NCBI GenBank assembly: GCA_907165135.1
Contig: OU015566.1
Coordinates: forward strand, 560,501 to 624,500
Source: Oikopleura dioica
Taxonomy: Eukaryota; Chordata; Appendicularia; Copelata; Oikopleuridae
Direction: 5' to 3'
DNA: 64,000 nucleotides
Part shown: piece by piece, positions 13,301-24,769 of the stretch
Layout: each line of letters opens with the position of its first letter
Position numbering within the stretch: position 1 is the stretch's first letter
Notes under the pieces: generated by a model
Seen by the model: the letters and a program-made list of their open reading frames with translations, nothing else
Told to the model about the DNA's origin: nothing
Database searches by the model: none
Program-made: the position numbers and the translations under genes

Positions 13301-14600
13301 TGATGTTGTTTGAGCCGGTGGTGCATCAAGATGGTCGATGTTCGGAACGGTGAAGTTGAAGTTTTCAACTCCTGTTTCAGGATTCGACAGGTCGCAGTTC
13401 CATTTTGAATCTGGCCTACAAGTGCATCTCAAAACCGATCCATCGTCAGCAGTAACAACAGAACTCTCTCCTGGTCGATAATTGAACGATTCTTTTGAAC
13501 AAAGCGAGTAGCAGTTCACTTCTCCGCGATCATCGCATCTGCACTGCTGATTATTCCCGACATTTACGGTATCTTGGTGCCGGACGATTTTTCCCTTGAT
13601 GATGCAGCCAGCGTTCTTCTTCATTTTACAGTCGACGCTTGTTTGGCCATTCGAGTCTAGTAGACAGATACAGTCTTTTTTGTTGGCAGTCCATGTTTCG
13701 CCAACTTCTTTGATTTTTTCGGATTTTCGGTCGATGCAAAATGGTCGCCGCTCTTTTGACTTGTTTCTGATGAAGCACTCGGTCCGGAGCTTTCCGTTGA
13801 GATTTTTGCACGCGCATTGGTAGTCCTTGTTTTCCCGCTAGAATAATTGTTAGAATGAATTTGAAAAAATACTTGTTTACCTTGGATTGCCAAGTTTCAC
13901 TGGGCAAAAACGGAACTCCCGGCATGGTACCATCATAACAAGTCCTAATCTTCCCCTTCGGCGATTGAAATCCCGCTTCGCTCGGTGTCCTCGCTCCTGC
14001 TGGGCGCTGATTATGACTATCACACCTCCAAGTCGCCTCATTTCGCACCAGAACGCACTGGCACTTGAGCATGTTTCCATTTCCCATGTTTCTGACAGCA
14101 ACTTGGCCGGGTTGATAAACGACTCCATTTTCGACGCAACCGGATGGCGGAGGCTGCTGGCAGGTCATCTGATTTGCTGCTGGGCAATTGCAGTTTGAAG
14201 TTCCGGGATTTTGGGGGAAATACGCGCCTTGGGGTGGTCGCTGAGCCATTTGGGGGTTTCCGCAAGGCGAATTCGAGAAGCCTCCGTTTGGAGAATAAGC
14301 AGGTTGAGGAGGGGCGTAATTCTGCTGACAAGGAATTTGTTGAGAGCAGCCGACGCAAGTGAAACATGTGTACATTCTGCCATTTGTTTGCCACTGTCGC
14401 TGGACTACTCGAGGGTCGAAGGCGGAAGGAACTTGCGGAGGTATCGGCTGTTGAAGATTTTGAGTCGGCTGATCGTTTTGGTAAGGAAATTGATTTTGGG
14501 TGGAAGGGAAATTTTGATATTGCGTGTTTTGCTGAGTGTATGCGGCGGAGTTCTTGTTTTGGATAGAATTTTGGATACGAAAATTGAGTCAAAAGAGACC
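7389..14600 (-). CDS. Giant thrombospondin-like matrix protein
   Basis: Secreted, calcium-binding matrix glycoprotein. Reading from the N-terminus: a Gln/Pro-rich region and cysteine modules of VWC/fibronectin-I type (13.4-14.4 kb; for example GCVENGVVYQPGQ), a Thr/Pro-rich and acidic Tyr-rich linker (12.6-13.3 kb), then about 24 EGF-like units of the form CxxxxCFxxxxCxxxxGxxCxxCPxxFxGDGxxC (8.6-12.6 kb). Next come thrombospondin type-3 calcium repeats with DNCPTIPNSGQEDSDGDG-like units (7.95-8.7 kb) and the L-lectin-like TSP C-terminal domain (GVDYSGTVYINTDTDDDF, WKQVEQTYW; 7389-7890). The type-3/C-terminal pair is diagnostic of thrombospondins. The long exon 11108-13624 carries about nine EGF units, one with a 30-40 residue insertion. 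Other units are spread over short exons. TGA at 7389-7391; minus-strand AATAAA near 7331. The 5' end is unresolved: the exon starting at 14600 follows an acceptor, so the signal-peptide exon lies further upstream. Ordinary thrombospondins have only a few EGF repeats. Confidence 0.88.
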
Positions 14601-14658
14601 TGAAATGGAAAAATTAATCAGCTGAATAAAATTTTTATCGAAAAATTCCAATACTTTT

Positions 14659-14934
14659 TTATCTTTCATGATTTAAGTCTATCCGTGCCTTATTTTTTTT
14701 CTTGTTCGATCCGCCCATATTCAGAGAAAAATCAACCTGATGCGCCATCGTCGGAAAAACCGATCTTTCCCTCTTTTGCTTGGCCAATTTTCTCTCCAGC
14801 TTTATCGCTTTTCTTATCGCTCGGTCGTATCTTATCGTGAGTTTTTGCTGAAGTCTCATATTTTTTTCGTGTAGTTCTTTATTCGTCAATTTCGAATTCG
14901 CCAGCGACAGTATTAAAAACTGCCTCAAAATCAT
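14659..14934 (-). CDS. Small basic coiled-coil ORF or 5' exon of the thrombospondin gene
   Basis: A 91-codon frame starting ATG at 14934, preceded by AAAATAGATAAA. The N-terminus MILRQFLILSLANS is weakly signal-like. The rest is a long charged helix (KLTNKELHEKNMRLQQ onward) of coiled-coil character with many Lys/Arg. It sits just upstream of the first thrombospondin exon on the same strand, so it might supply a signal peptide and oligomerisation helix, but the splice phase could not be made to work. It may equally be a separate small gene or a chance frame. Confidence 0.3.
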   Translation of the reverse strand: MILRQFLILSLANSKLTNKELHEKNMRLQQKLTIRYDRAIRKAIKLERKLAKQKRERSVFPTMAHQVDFSLNMGGSNKKKNKARIDLNHER

Positions 14935-15454
14935 TTTATCTATTTTTTCTTGTTTTCAACCCTCTTCGTCTTGGGCTGAGAATATGAATATCCCGCTGCG
15001 AGGAGAATTAAAGGCGGATTTTTTTGGTTCTGTTGACTTAGGAAATTACAGGCGGTGGCGCTGAGTGGAGGCGATAAGGGGTTATGGGGGCATATTAACA
15101 GGTATGCGCGGAAAGAACAAGGATGGAAAATGTGTGAGACGGGGAAAGATGAAGGGAGTGGTAAATTCATCTTTTGGGGCGGGAGCTTGTTTGACCCCTT
15201 GTTTTGAGGGCATCTTGGGCTCATTATTTATCATGAATTTAAAAGTTTGAATTTAAAAAAAGTTAAAATCTTTCCAATACGTATTCTACGGAAATCTTCA
15301 TATTTGCACTTGCTCGCCACGCTGCCCTTTACTCTTTTATACGTACCAACTTTGACAAATTTGGTTTTCAACAAATATAAAATGGAACTATCGCGGAGTT
15401 TTCACTTTCGGCATTCACTCGAGACGTCTGCACCGTCTTTTGAGGAATTAAGAG
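14935..15454. other. Intergenic, divergent promoter region
   Basis: Lies between minus-strand thrombospondin and plus-strand aminopeptidase, so promoters of both are expected. An ATG at 15382 opens a frame that overlaps the aminopeptidase start in another phase; it is not needed, because ATG 15455 gives a clean signal peptide. No other feature is seen. Confidence 0.35.
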
Positions 15455-18400
15455 ATGAAACTTTCGCCGGCGATTTTCGCAGCGCTCGAAGTCGCAAGTG
15501 CTCAGCGGGATCCTTGGAGGCTTCCAACGTAAGAGATTACATAAGAGATGTATTTCTAGAGCTAAATTTTCGGCTGACTGTTAGGAAAATATTAAATTTT
15601 AGAAAAAAATCTTTTGGTTTTTTTGCCTAAAAATCTCTAGAACCCTTGACCCGCTGCACTACAACATCCGAATCAAAGCCTACCTCGACCCAGAAGACCA
15701 AGGAGAAGACAATGACACGATCAACTTTCCAGCCAATACCCAGCAGCATTTCGACGCTTCTGCCAGGATCAAGATGAACTGCACCGAGCCAACTAGCGAA
15801 ATTATTCTCAATAGCTTGTATCTCGATTTTGACGCGGGTCAAACTTCGCTCAAACGAGGAAATGCTGACGTCAAAATTAATTCCGTCGTTTTTGATAATG
15901 ATCTCGAGCAAGTGACGATTTCGCTTGATGAGGAAATCAAGGAAGAGTACCAGAATCAGAATAATTTCAAAAAATTAAAAATTAAAAAAAAACTATAATT
16001 TCCACTAAATTCTATTTTGAGCTCTAAAAGATCAACGAAGAAATCGACCTATCAATCGATTACCGAGGATATCTCCAGCCCAACAACTTCGGTTTCTACA
16101 TCAGCTACTACGAAAACGAAGGAGTCCGCAACTACGTCGCTTCTTCTCAAATGCAAGGCCCATACGCTCGTCGAGTTTTTCCCGGCTTCGACGAGCCCGG
16201 TTTCAAAGCTGAATACTCAGTAACGATGGAATACCAGCAGAAAATGCCCTGGTCGAATCTGGACTACTATCCTCTTTCGAATATGCCATACAAAGGGCAG
16301 GCAGCGTGCAACGGAAATTGGTGTACTCAGGAGTTCGAGAAAACAGTGAAAATGTCAAGTTATCTGACTGCGTTTGCGATTGTTGACTTTGGCTCGGTGA
16401 ATACGGAAACCTCTGTCGAAAAGACTCCAGGCGCCGGGTGAAATTTCACAATGTTTGACCTTTTTTGGCTATAAAAAGCAATCTTCCTACAAAAAATTTT
16501 GACATGATCTTTTGACAACGTCATTTTGAATTTTACCCAAAAATAGCAAATCTATATGCTCGCCAACAGCTTATCGGCGAAAAAGACCAGCTGATGTCCG
16601 CCACTGGAACTGACAACCCAATGTGGTTCCCAGCAATTTCCACCGAACGCGTTACTGACCAATTCGGCAGCGTCCTCCGAAGCTACAAAGACATGGGCGT
16701 CGAAAAAGCTGATCAAATCGCCCTGCCCGATTTCAACGCCGGCGCCATGGAAAACTGGGGATTGGTGACTTACAGAGAGCAAAGCTTGCTCTACGACATG
16801 AATCGAGATCGATTCGACAGAAAGTTCTACGTCGCGAATGTTGTTAGCCACGAGATGGCGCACATGTGGTTTGGCGATTTTGTCACTTGCCAGTTTTGGG
16901 ACGAGCTCTGGCTGAATGAGGCTTTTGCTACTTTCATTTCTTATGTCGGGCTTGAGGAGAATAGGGATTCAAACAACTCAGTGAGGGAGAGCCTGAAATG
17001 GAATGATGATTCTAGCGTGGGAACATGGGATTTGAGGTGATTTTGAATATCTGGGTGAAAATAAAGGACGAGTTTTTTCTTCGTTATTTTCGTTTTTAGG
17101 GTCTTCGAAAAAAACTGCATATAAAAATTTTCCCCTTCATTATGGTTTTTTCAGCCGAAGTTTTATCGCAAATCGCTATCCAGCTGCCCTCCAGCACGAT
17201 CAAACCACTTCTTCGAACCCAATCGTCAACATCGAAAACAACAACGGCAAGGTCGAAGGTCATCCCCAAGCCGGTTCCTCCAACATCATTTATTCCAAAG
17301 GAGGAATTATTCTGAAGAACATTCGCTGCTTCCTCGGCGATGAAGTTTTCTTCGGCGGCCTTCAGGATTATCTCGAAAAGTTCAAATACAGCAATCCTGA
17401 TTCTTACGATTTGACTCAGGCCTGGGAAGACAAGCGAAAATCTGTCGGAAAAGACACCGAGTCGGAAAAGTATGACGAGTCGATTTGCGATGGAATCGGA
17501 TTCAATCAGAAATCAGGCGTTTTGATGAGCGGCAAAACGGTCGGAGAGCATTGGGATCCTTGGCTGCGGCAAATGGGCTACCCGTTCCTGACCGTGAGCT
17601 ATTCTGATGACTCATCAAAAGCAGGAATCAACGTCGAGCAAAAGCGATTCCTCAACAACCCTGACGATGACGCTTCCAATCCGCCATCGAAGCTTAACTA
17701 CAAATGGCCGATTCCTCTCCAAACTGCGTTCAAAACGAACGGAGCGATAAAATACATGGCTACTTGGATCGAAAACGGCTCGATCGACTTTGCTGAAACC
17801 AGCGACATCGATTTTGCGATCGTCAACGCCGACTACGTCTCGTTTTTTAGAACAAAATATGATGGGCAAATCCTCGAAGATCTGCTCAATGTTCTCTCCG
17901 TTGATCATACCGAGGTCCCATCTTTCTCCCGCGCTAATTTTGTCGCTGACTATTTCGCCTTCGCCGAGAATAAGCCACTCACCGGAGTTGACATTACTGA
18001 CACTTTTGAGTACACAAGCTTCATGGCAGAAGAAACTGACTTTGTAGTCTGGAAGATGTTTGATCGAGCAATGTCGAGTGTCAGAGGCATTTTGAAATAT
18101 ACTGATAGCAAGGAAGAGTTTCCTCGATTGAATTTGAAAATTTGAAAAAATGATCAATTTGGTAAGAAAGAGGTTAAAACTCAAACAAGGACGTTCTGGA
18201 TGGCTACCTTAGCTCATTGGTTCAAAAATACTACGACAACTTTGGCTACAGCGTTGACTTGTCGAAGATTGTTGACATGGATCGGGAGGCGATGAATTTG
18301 GCTCTGCTCATGTCCTGCCAATATGGGTAGAATCTGCTTTTCTGATCAAAAAATATTTTTTCAGGAACGCTGATTGCTTGGCCAACTCAAAGTCGTTGAT

Positions 18401-19131
18401 TGAAAAATACGACGGAAGTCTTCAAAATGAGCCTGATCGAGATCAAAAGCTCACTGCTTATTGCTATGGAATCCAAGGTTAAATCTCTTCTCATCTTCTT
18501 ATTGTAACTGAATTTCTAGAATCCGGCCAGGGAGAATGGGACAAGCTCTGGGCAAGCTACGCAACCGAGCAGAATGCGAATGAGCTGTACTCAATTCGAT
18601 ACGGTCTTGCCTGCTCCAAGGACCCCGCTACGATCAAAAACTGGCTGCAGCTTATCAAAGGCGATGATATCCGAACTCAAGACAAGCATACTGCCATCAA
18701 TCAAGTTTCAGGAACAGAAGTCGGAAGAGACCTCGTCTGGGAGTTTATTGAAGAAGAATGGCAATGGATCAAGGTAGGCTCTATCAACCTTCTTTTCTTA
18801 TCGCTTCTTTCAGGACAAAACTCTCCAAGAATCCTGGACTCGCGCTTCTTCCATCATTTCTACTTGCACGAGCACTTTTTCCACCGCCGAGCTGAAACAA
18901 AAAGTCGCTGCTTTTCGAAGCGCAAAATCAGCTGACATCAAACAAATGGGGCTTGAAGGCACATTCGATAATGTCATGACTACAATCGACAAGAACATCA
19001 AGTGGCGAGAAGAGAACGAGCAGAACATTGTCAACTGGATCAACGAGAATGGAAATGCTGGTGGAGATAGCGGAGATGCGGCTGCTATGGCTGCTTCTGT
19101 CTTTTTTGTTCTCGCTTCGATTTTGCTTTAG
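15455..19131 (+). CDS. M1 family zinc aminopeptidase (aminopeptidase N-like), GPI-type anchor
   Basis: Membrane ectopeptidase removing N-terminal residues from peptides. ATG 15455 gives signal peptide [16 protein letters not shown]; exon 1 ends at 15528 and joins exon 2 (15641) in phase as [13 protein letters not shown], the usual start of the M1 N-terminal domain. The [13 protein letters not shown] block follows (near 16185). The catalytic exon has GAMENWG (16741-16758), zinc motif HEMAH (16849-16863) and the third ligand in WLNEAFA (Glu 16918-16920). The ERAP1-like C-terminal half runs through several short exons to 19131. The C-terminus is Asp/Ala-small residues then a hydrophobic [13 protein letters not shown] with no basic tail, as in GPI signals, and differs from the type II anchor of vertebrate aminopeptidase N. 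AATAAA at 19135-19140, only 4 nt after the stop. All key catalytic residues are present. Confidence 0.92.
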
Positions 19132-19337
19132 AGAAATAAAAATTGAGAAGCATATATTTTTATCCTCGTGATAATTTTAGCTCATCAGATTCTCCTTCAA
19201 ATTTCGCATGATTGTGTGTTCTTATTTTTGGGCAGATCAATTTATTTGCATTTCTATTTGTTTGGTCGCTGCGTTCTACAAATGTAGCTTTTTTACTCTT
19301 GCCGGCCAGAAGGAGAGAAAAAGTAAAGATAAAAATA

Positions 19338-20179
19338 ATGAAGCTTCTTTTTTTGTTCGTCGGGCTGAGCATGGCCGGAACAAAATGCTCCGGAGACATG
19401 TGCTGGGCTCAAGAGATGAGAGGACCAAGGTAAAACCTGTCAAAGTTTTTATTAAAAAATACATAATATAAGACCCCGACGAACTGAGAAAAGCGACGAA
19501 TGCTCAATTGATGCGCACAAAACCAATCCCGAAAGCTGGAACATGAACTGCCCTGACAGCTGCGAAATCATGCAATTTCTCGAAGTCGTCGAGCGAAAAA
19601 TCAACGAGGAGTGGGCTCAAGTCAAGAGCAAGTAAGGAAATTTCAAGAGAAAATGAATCTTAATTTTTCAGCTTTGAGGTCAATTACGGAAAAGCTGGAA
19701 TGGACGGAAGCAGACGAGAAATTCTCGAAATTCTCTTGATCAAGCTCAACAAGATTAAGAACTCCTCAATGTTACGGATTTTCAGAAATATTCATAAAAA
19801 AACTTTGAGCTTTTTCTTTAAAAAAGAATTTAATTGAGCAAAATTGAGACAATTTATGACAGAAAATATTTGAATTTAAAATCCGCTGAAAGTCCGAAGC
19901 TGAAAAATTCAAGGCCTACATGAAGCTCTACAACGATGCCAACGTTCCGCGAATCATTCTCGAGCAGGAGAAAATCACTGCGAATCTTGAAGAGCGACGA
20001 GCAAATCTTCACTCTGAGCTTATCTGTAGGCTCCTTTTTTTATCTTTACGTTTGAATCATTTTTAGCTCTGAAAATCGAATTGAACAACAACATCGCCTT
20101 CTGCCTGCTCAACTTCAAGGAATATGGAGAGCACATTTGCGACGTCAGATCTTACCAATACGGACAAGGAGAAATCTAG
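19338..20179 (+). CDS. Small secreted alpha-helical cysteine-containing protein
   Basis: Function not recognised. ATG 19338 begins a signal peptide (MKLLFLFVGLSMAGT), then CSGDMCW and, after a short intron, DECSIDAHKTN and NCPDSCEIMQFLE. Later exons are charged and helical (FKAYMKLYNDANVPRIILEQ, ITANLEERRANLHSEL), ending near CDVRSYQYGQGEI, TAG 20177-20179. GAATAAA follows at about 20192. Several exons are separated by short introns; the one near 19760-19885 is uncertain. It starts only 207 bp after the aminopeptidase stop on the same strand, so the two might share a transcript, but no direct evidence shows that. Confidence 0.65.
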
Positions 20180-20377
20180 AGATGTTTTCTGAAAGAATAA
20201 ACTTTGATTGTCGATTCGAATAAATTTAATGAAAATAACCCATATAATTGGAGAAAATAGATTTTTAAGAAATTTAACTGTCAAAAGAAAGAAAGTAAAA
20301 AAATCTGGGATCTTTATAAAGCGGGTTTTCAGCATAAAGTCAATGAAGAATCTTCGTTTGAGATTACAGAGACTTAC

Positions 20378-20510
20378 CAATAGTCCAGCAAGGCGGACAA
20401 AAGCACACTCCGCCGCGGCAAGTATGCGAGCATCCACCGTTATTGCCATCGTAACAGCTTGCTAAGACGGCACTTACTTGAAGAAGGAGTCTTTTAGTGT
20501 TGAAATTCTT
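20378..20510 (-). pseudogene. Orphan signal/EGF-like exon of the SCYDG-ZP family
   Basis: Minus-strand exon encoding LLLQVSAVLA (signal-peptide-like) then SCYDGNNGGCSHTC and CFCPPCWTI, ending in a perfect GTAAGTC donor at 20377. It closely matches exons at about 44785 and 55259-55345, which lead into ZP domains. Here no ZP domain follows within the 200 bp before the neighbouring gene, and no ATG is in frame upstream. The intact frame and splice site suggest a recent partial duplication. Confidence 0.55.
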
Positions 20511-21582
20511 GTTTTTTTTTACAAATGTTGTACGCTAATCGATGCTAAAACCTCAGCATCCGTGTTTTCTACCTTTTAAGATAAATCGGCACCCGAGAAT
20601 TTTCCAAATTTATTTTATCGTTAAAAATTTGTATTTTCAACTTTTTCTAAAAAAACTCTTCATGAATCACTACTGAATTCTTTTTTTCTCATGACCTTCT
20701 AGGGCAAAATCTGCTGCGTCAGCATTAAAAAAGTGAAGAGGTTGTGGTGCAGCTAGGGACGATATGAAAGTACCATCACGAAAAAGCCTCAGGTCAGAAT
20801 TTAACTAATTTTGTCAGGTTCTGTTAAACACGCTTATAGAATTGTAACAAAAACTTTTTGTGAAAATTTACCGAAACTTTATTCTGAAGAATTTGAGGTT
20901 TCTTGCGCACGCTCTGCTTTAAGCTTTTTATCTTTTCCTAAATTCTATGTTTTGGTCACAGCCGGAAGATAAGACTCTAGTAAGTAGAGTCTAGTTTCTA
21001 TGTTTCGGGCGGTTTCGTAAAAAGAAGGTGCATGGGATAAGCCTGTCTACCGAAAACTCGTCTTGGTGAAAACCAAGTCCTGTTTCTCGTGAAATTTAGC
21101 TGAACCAAAAAGACAGGATCTACGCTCCAAGAAAAAATTGGCTAAAGAAAGTGGAGAGAGACGGTCGAAGATTTAAAGATTTCCAGGAGTGTACGGTTGC
21201 TAAATCCAGTACTTAGAAGCTGTTGGTTTCAATGTTTCATCGTGAAAGATGTTCATTTTATTTCTGAGGAGTTGATTCACAAAAAAGCGCATATTAAAGA
21301 TAAACGAATGGTTTATAAAAAATATACACAATATATAATGAATTATTGAAAATTATATAAAAAATTTGTAAAAAAAGGAGACGAATATAAAATTCTTTTT
21401 AAATTCTAAAAAAAATATGAAAAAAATTGTCTTACGAGTTTTGTCATCTGTAAAATATGCCGTGATAAGGTGACCCTTGTACGATTTCTCGCGAAAAAAA
21501 AAGAAATGCAGCTCTAGCGCCGCGAGCGCCGTCTGTTCTCCATATAAGCTTCAGCCTGCCAAGTCTGGCTAGCATTTTCAGA
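20511..21582. other. Intergenic upstream of astacin gene
   Basis: About 1 kb of AT-rich DNA with no convincing frame. A TATA-like TATAAG lies at 21543-21548, 35 nt before the astacin ATG. Sequence near 20900-21200 is moderately GC-richer, but no RNA gene could be recognised. Confidence 0.35.
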
Positions 21583-24500
21583 ATGAAATTGTCTGCTGCT
21601 CTTGTTTCCGCCGTGAGTAAAAGAAGAAAGAGATAAAAATGTGATAAATTATATACAAATTAAGGTAGCCGCGAGAAAATGGAATCCCTTTGGCAACAAG
21701 CAAAAGCTCTTGTCTGTCCCAAAATCTGCTCAGGCTCATCGTGATGCTCATGGTGACCAGGGCGAATATGGCGATCTTGTCGTTCAGCCATGGCAAGTGG
21801 ACATCCTTGTCAAGCACGGCTACGATGCGGACAAGCTCAACGTCGACGAAACTGCGGGAAACGACCCTCCGAACGGGCGAGGACTAGTCACGTGGGCGAG
21901 AAAATGGAACGTCGTGGATTCGGATGGAAAATTCGTCGTCCCCTACGCAATCCAAAATACTGTTCCTTCCGAGCACTGGCAAACGATTCATGATGAGCTT
22001 GCGGACTTCACCCTCGCAATGGGCTGCCTCAAATTCGTCTTTGATCCAGATTTCACCTATGATAATGGTGTTCACATTGCCGGCGAGTCATCGAACGGCA
22101 GCGGCTGCTGGTCTTTTGTCGGTCAATGCACCGGTTGCTCAAATGGTGTGAGTGGAATTCACTCCGGCTGGCAAGCTCTTCGACTTCCAAACTGGTGCAT
22201 TGGGGCTGGAGGCATTCATCACGAGTTTTTGCACGCGATTGGATATCTCCACGAACAGGATCGACCAGACTGGGCTGACTATATCACCGGCGGCGATGTC
22301 GGAGATATCTCCAACGACGTCTGGTTCGAGACTGGGCATCCCTTCGAGCCATCTTCAAACGTCATGTATAGTGGATTCACGCTCGTCAACGGCCGCAGCT
22401 ACAATCCTCACCCCCTTCTCACCACAACCGATGCCGAGCAAGGATATCTCCTCTACTGCGAGGGAAAAGAACAAACCCACCCGCTGGAGCCAAGATCGAT
22501 GTGTCTCGAACCAGATGTCGTTGACGTTTTAAGACCTGTCTTCCAGCACAAATTCTGCGACGGCTTCAAAGACTGCCTCAACGGAGAAGACGAAGACGGC
22601 CGTCTTGCGACTTGCGCTGAGGGTGAAAAAACCGCGCTTGGTTGCTGCAAAAATCTTAACATGGACTTCTTCGGACTTGGCACTTGTGTTGCCGGTGGCT
22701 CAATCGTCAACGGGAAAGACGTCTACACTTGTGACCATCCATATATAATAAAATGGCAATGGAGCTCGTCAGGTGGATGTAGGGTCCGGCACGATTAGGA
22801 CAGAAAAATTATTTTTCAGAAATCTTCAACTGTGGCTAAAATGAGGTTTCGGAACTCATTTCCGGCCTTTGATTCTCCCCAAAACTCCTCTTTTCATCCC
22901 TTTTTAGGCTTTCAAAAATTTCTTTACTTGAGAGGCTGCTGCGCTCTGATTGGTTCGCACAAGTCAGAATTTCTTCTAGACTCGAGATTCTTCTTTTTCA
23001 AAATAAATGTGCGGACTTCAGCCAATCAGCGCGCGTTAAACATTTTAATTCTAATCGTTATAAACTTTAAAAGTAATTCACAAGAAAAGTCCAGTGAGTT
23101 AGAATAAGTTTCAAAAGCAAATATTATTATTTTTTATTTCTCTATCTAAAATGACTAGGCCTGGAATTGTGAGCGACCTAGAACGCAAAATAACCGAGAG
23201 AAATCGGCGATTTTGATTTTCAGTCGGGATTCTGATTGCACCATTTTATTTGGCGTATTCAAAAACCCTAGAAACATTTCGATTTTTAGGGGGCTCATAC
23301 TTTTTTGGCCTTTCAAAAACTTGGGTCCTCCGATCGTGTCGGACCCTAGGTGGATGGACTGGTTGCGCAAACGACTCGTGCAGCAGCAGATATACGAGGA
23401 CTGGAAACGGAATAGCGGATGTGCCATGCTTTGGCGACGCTGGAGAATTTTCCTCTGATTTTCAATGGGACGGCAACGCTGTCAGTAGTCTCGGTTGTCA
23501 GTCTGGCGATGGACCTGCTACTCCTACTCCCTGCGCTGATCACAATTGCGATGATAATCAACGATGCGTCAACAACGATGATCTTTCTGGATACACCTGT
23601 GAGTGCCGAGATCCAGTTAACAAACCCTGTGCGACAACAACCACCACTTCTACCACCACAACGACCACAACAACTACGACTACAACAACAACGACTTCCA
23701 CAACAACGACGACGACGACAACAACAACTGAACCACCAACTTGTCCTCCGACAACTGGATGTGATCCAGCCTGCGAAACTGGTTAGATAATGTCTTATAT
23801 AAAAAATACTAATCTTCATGAGACAGAAATTAAATCTCATTGTAGGATTCACTTGTTTAAATGGAGAATGCATCGATGAAGATGAGTGTTCCACTGGCAA
23901 TCATAACTGCCACTCCTATGAAAACTGCGCAAATCTACCGAACGGAAGAGGGTACAAATGCGAGCCAGGGAATCAAGAGTGCCAAATGCATCACAAATTT
24001 GCTGAGTGGAAAGGAGTAAGTCATATTCTTATATTTTCTCTTTACTAACTGTTTCTTTTCTCAGCGCCAAAACGTCAAATACATCTACAAGGGAGAAGAC
24101 TCCGTCATGCTCCAAGTCAAATTTCGATCTAAAAACAGATTCGTCAATCCCCGATCCGAGCTCTACAAGGGTTTCGTTTTTTGGACCAAAGACGTTTGCG
24201 GAATGGACTTCATGAAAAAACTTCGAAGCGGCGAAGTTCGAATCGACCTTGTCGACACAACCGATGTTTATCGACTCGGTGATGTCTACTTCCGAGATGC
24301 TGCGAAGTACACTCACGCTGGCTTTGAGTTCGAGTTGACTCAACTGGTCGATAAGGACACCCCTTGGGCTTTCAAGGGCGGCGTTGCTACTAAAAATATG
24401 GGATCTGACGATGTCCAGGTTATTCTCACCGGTAAGGACGAAAAAAGCGAAGCAAATATTGAATATTTATTTTCAAGGGCTCAAGGATGTCCAGTGGATC

Positions 24501-24644
24501 GACGCTAAGGGCCGAGACTGGTGCCTATTGACAGCTGCTAATGCGATCGTTCCTCTTGAAAACAGCGATTTCCCAGACTACCATATCATGTGTCTTGCTG
24601 AAGCAAAGACTTTCTGGAAGTCTCCTTCGGATCCGAATGCATAA
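21583..24644 (+). CDS. Astacin-family metalloprotease with LDLa-like, mucin and EGF tail
   Basis: Secreted zinc endopeptidase. Exon 1 (21583-21612) encodes MKLSAALVSA and joins exon 2 at 21665 in phase. The catalytic domain holds HEFLHAIGYLHEQDRPD (22220-22270), the complete astacin zinc signature, and a Met-turn-like SSNVMYSGF. An LDLa-like CDGFKDCLNGEDEDG segment follows. Exon 2 is best spliced at 22772 to 23350 (phase fits; WTGCANDSC follows). The next exon has an EGF-like CNDDNQRC-type segment and a Thr run (about 23630-23740) of mucin type. Then come an EGF module (GFTCLNGECIDEDEC, from 23846) and a C-terminal region of about 180 residues (from 24065) of unknown fold. Stop 24642-24644; AATAAA near 24663. 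If the 22773-23349 intron is wrong, the protease would end at 22798 and the tail would be a second gene. Confidence 0.85.
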
Positions 24645-24769
24645 AACAGACCTCGTTAATCGAATAAAACAGTTTTAAGAAACTCCAACTCATTTTTGAT
24701 GGTTTGTCAATTCTAAGTCATTTTATATTTCCAAAATAGTTTTGAGAAAAACGGTTCTCTTCGTTGTCT

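Noticed and set aside
13039-13368. Frames on both strands over the Tyr/Glu and Thr linker of the thrombospondin
   Set aside because: Repetitive codons of the real minus-strand frame keep the other frames open.
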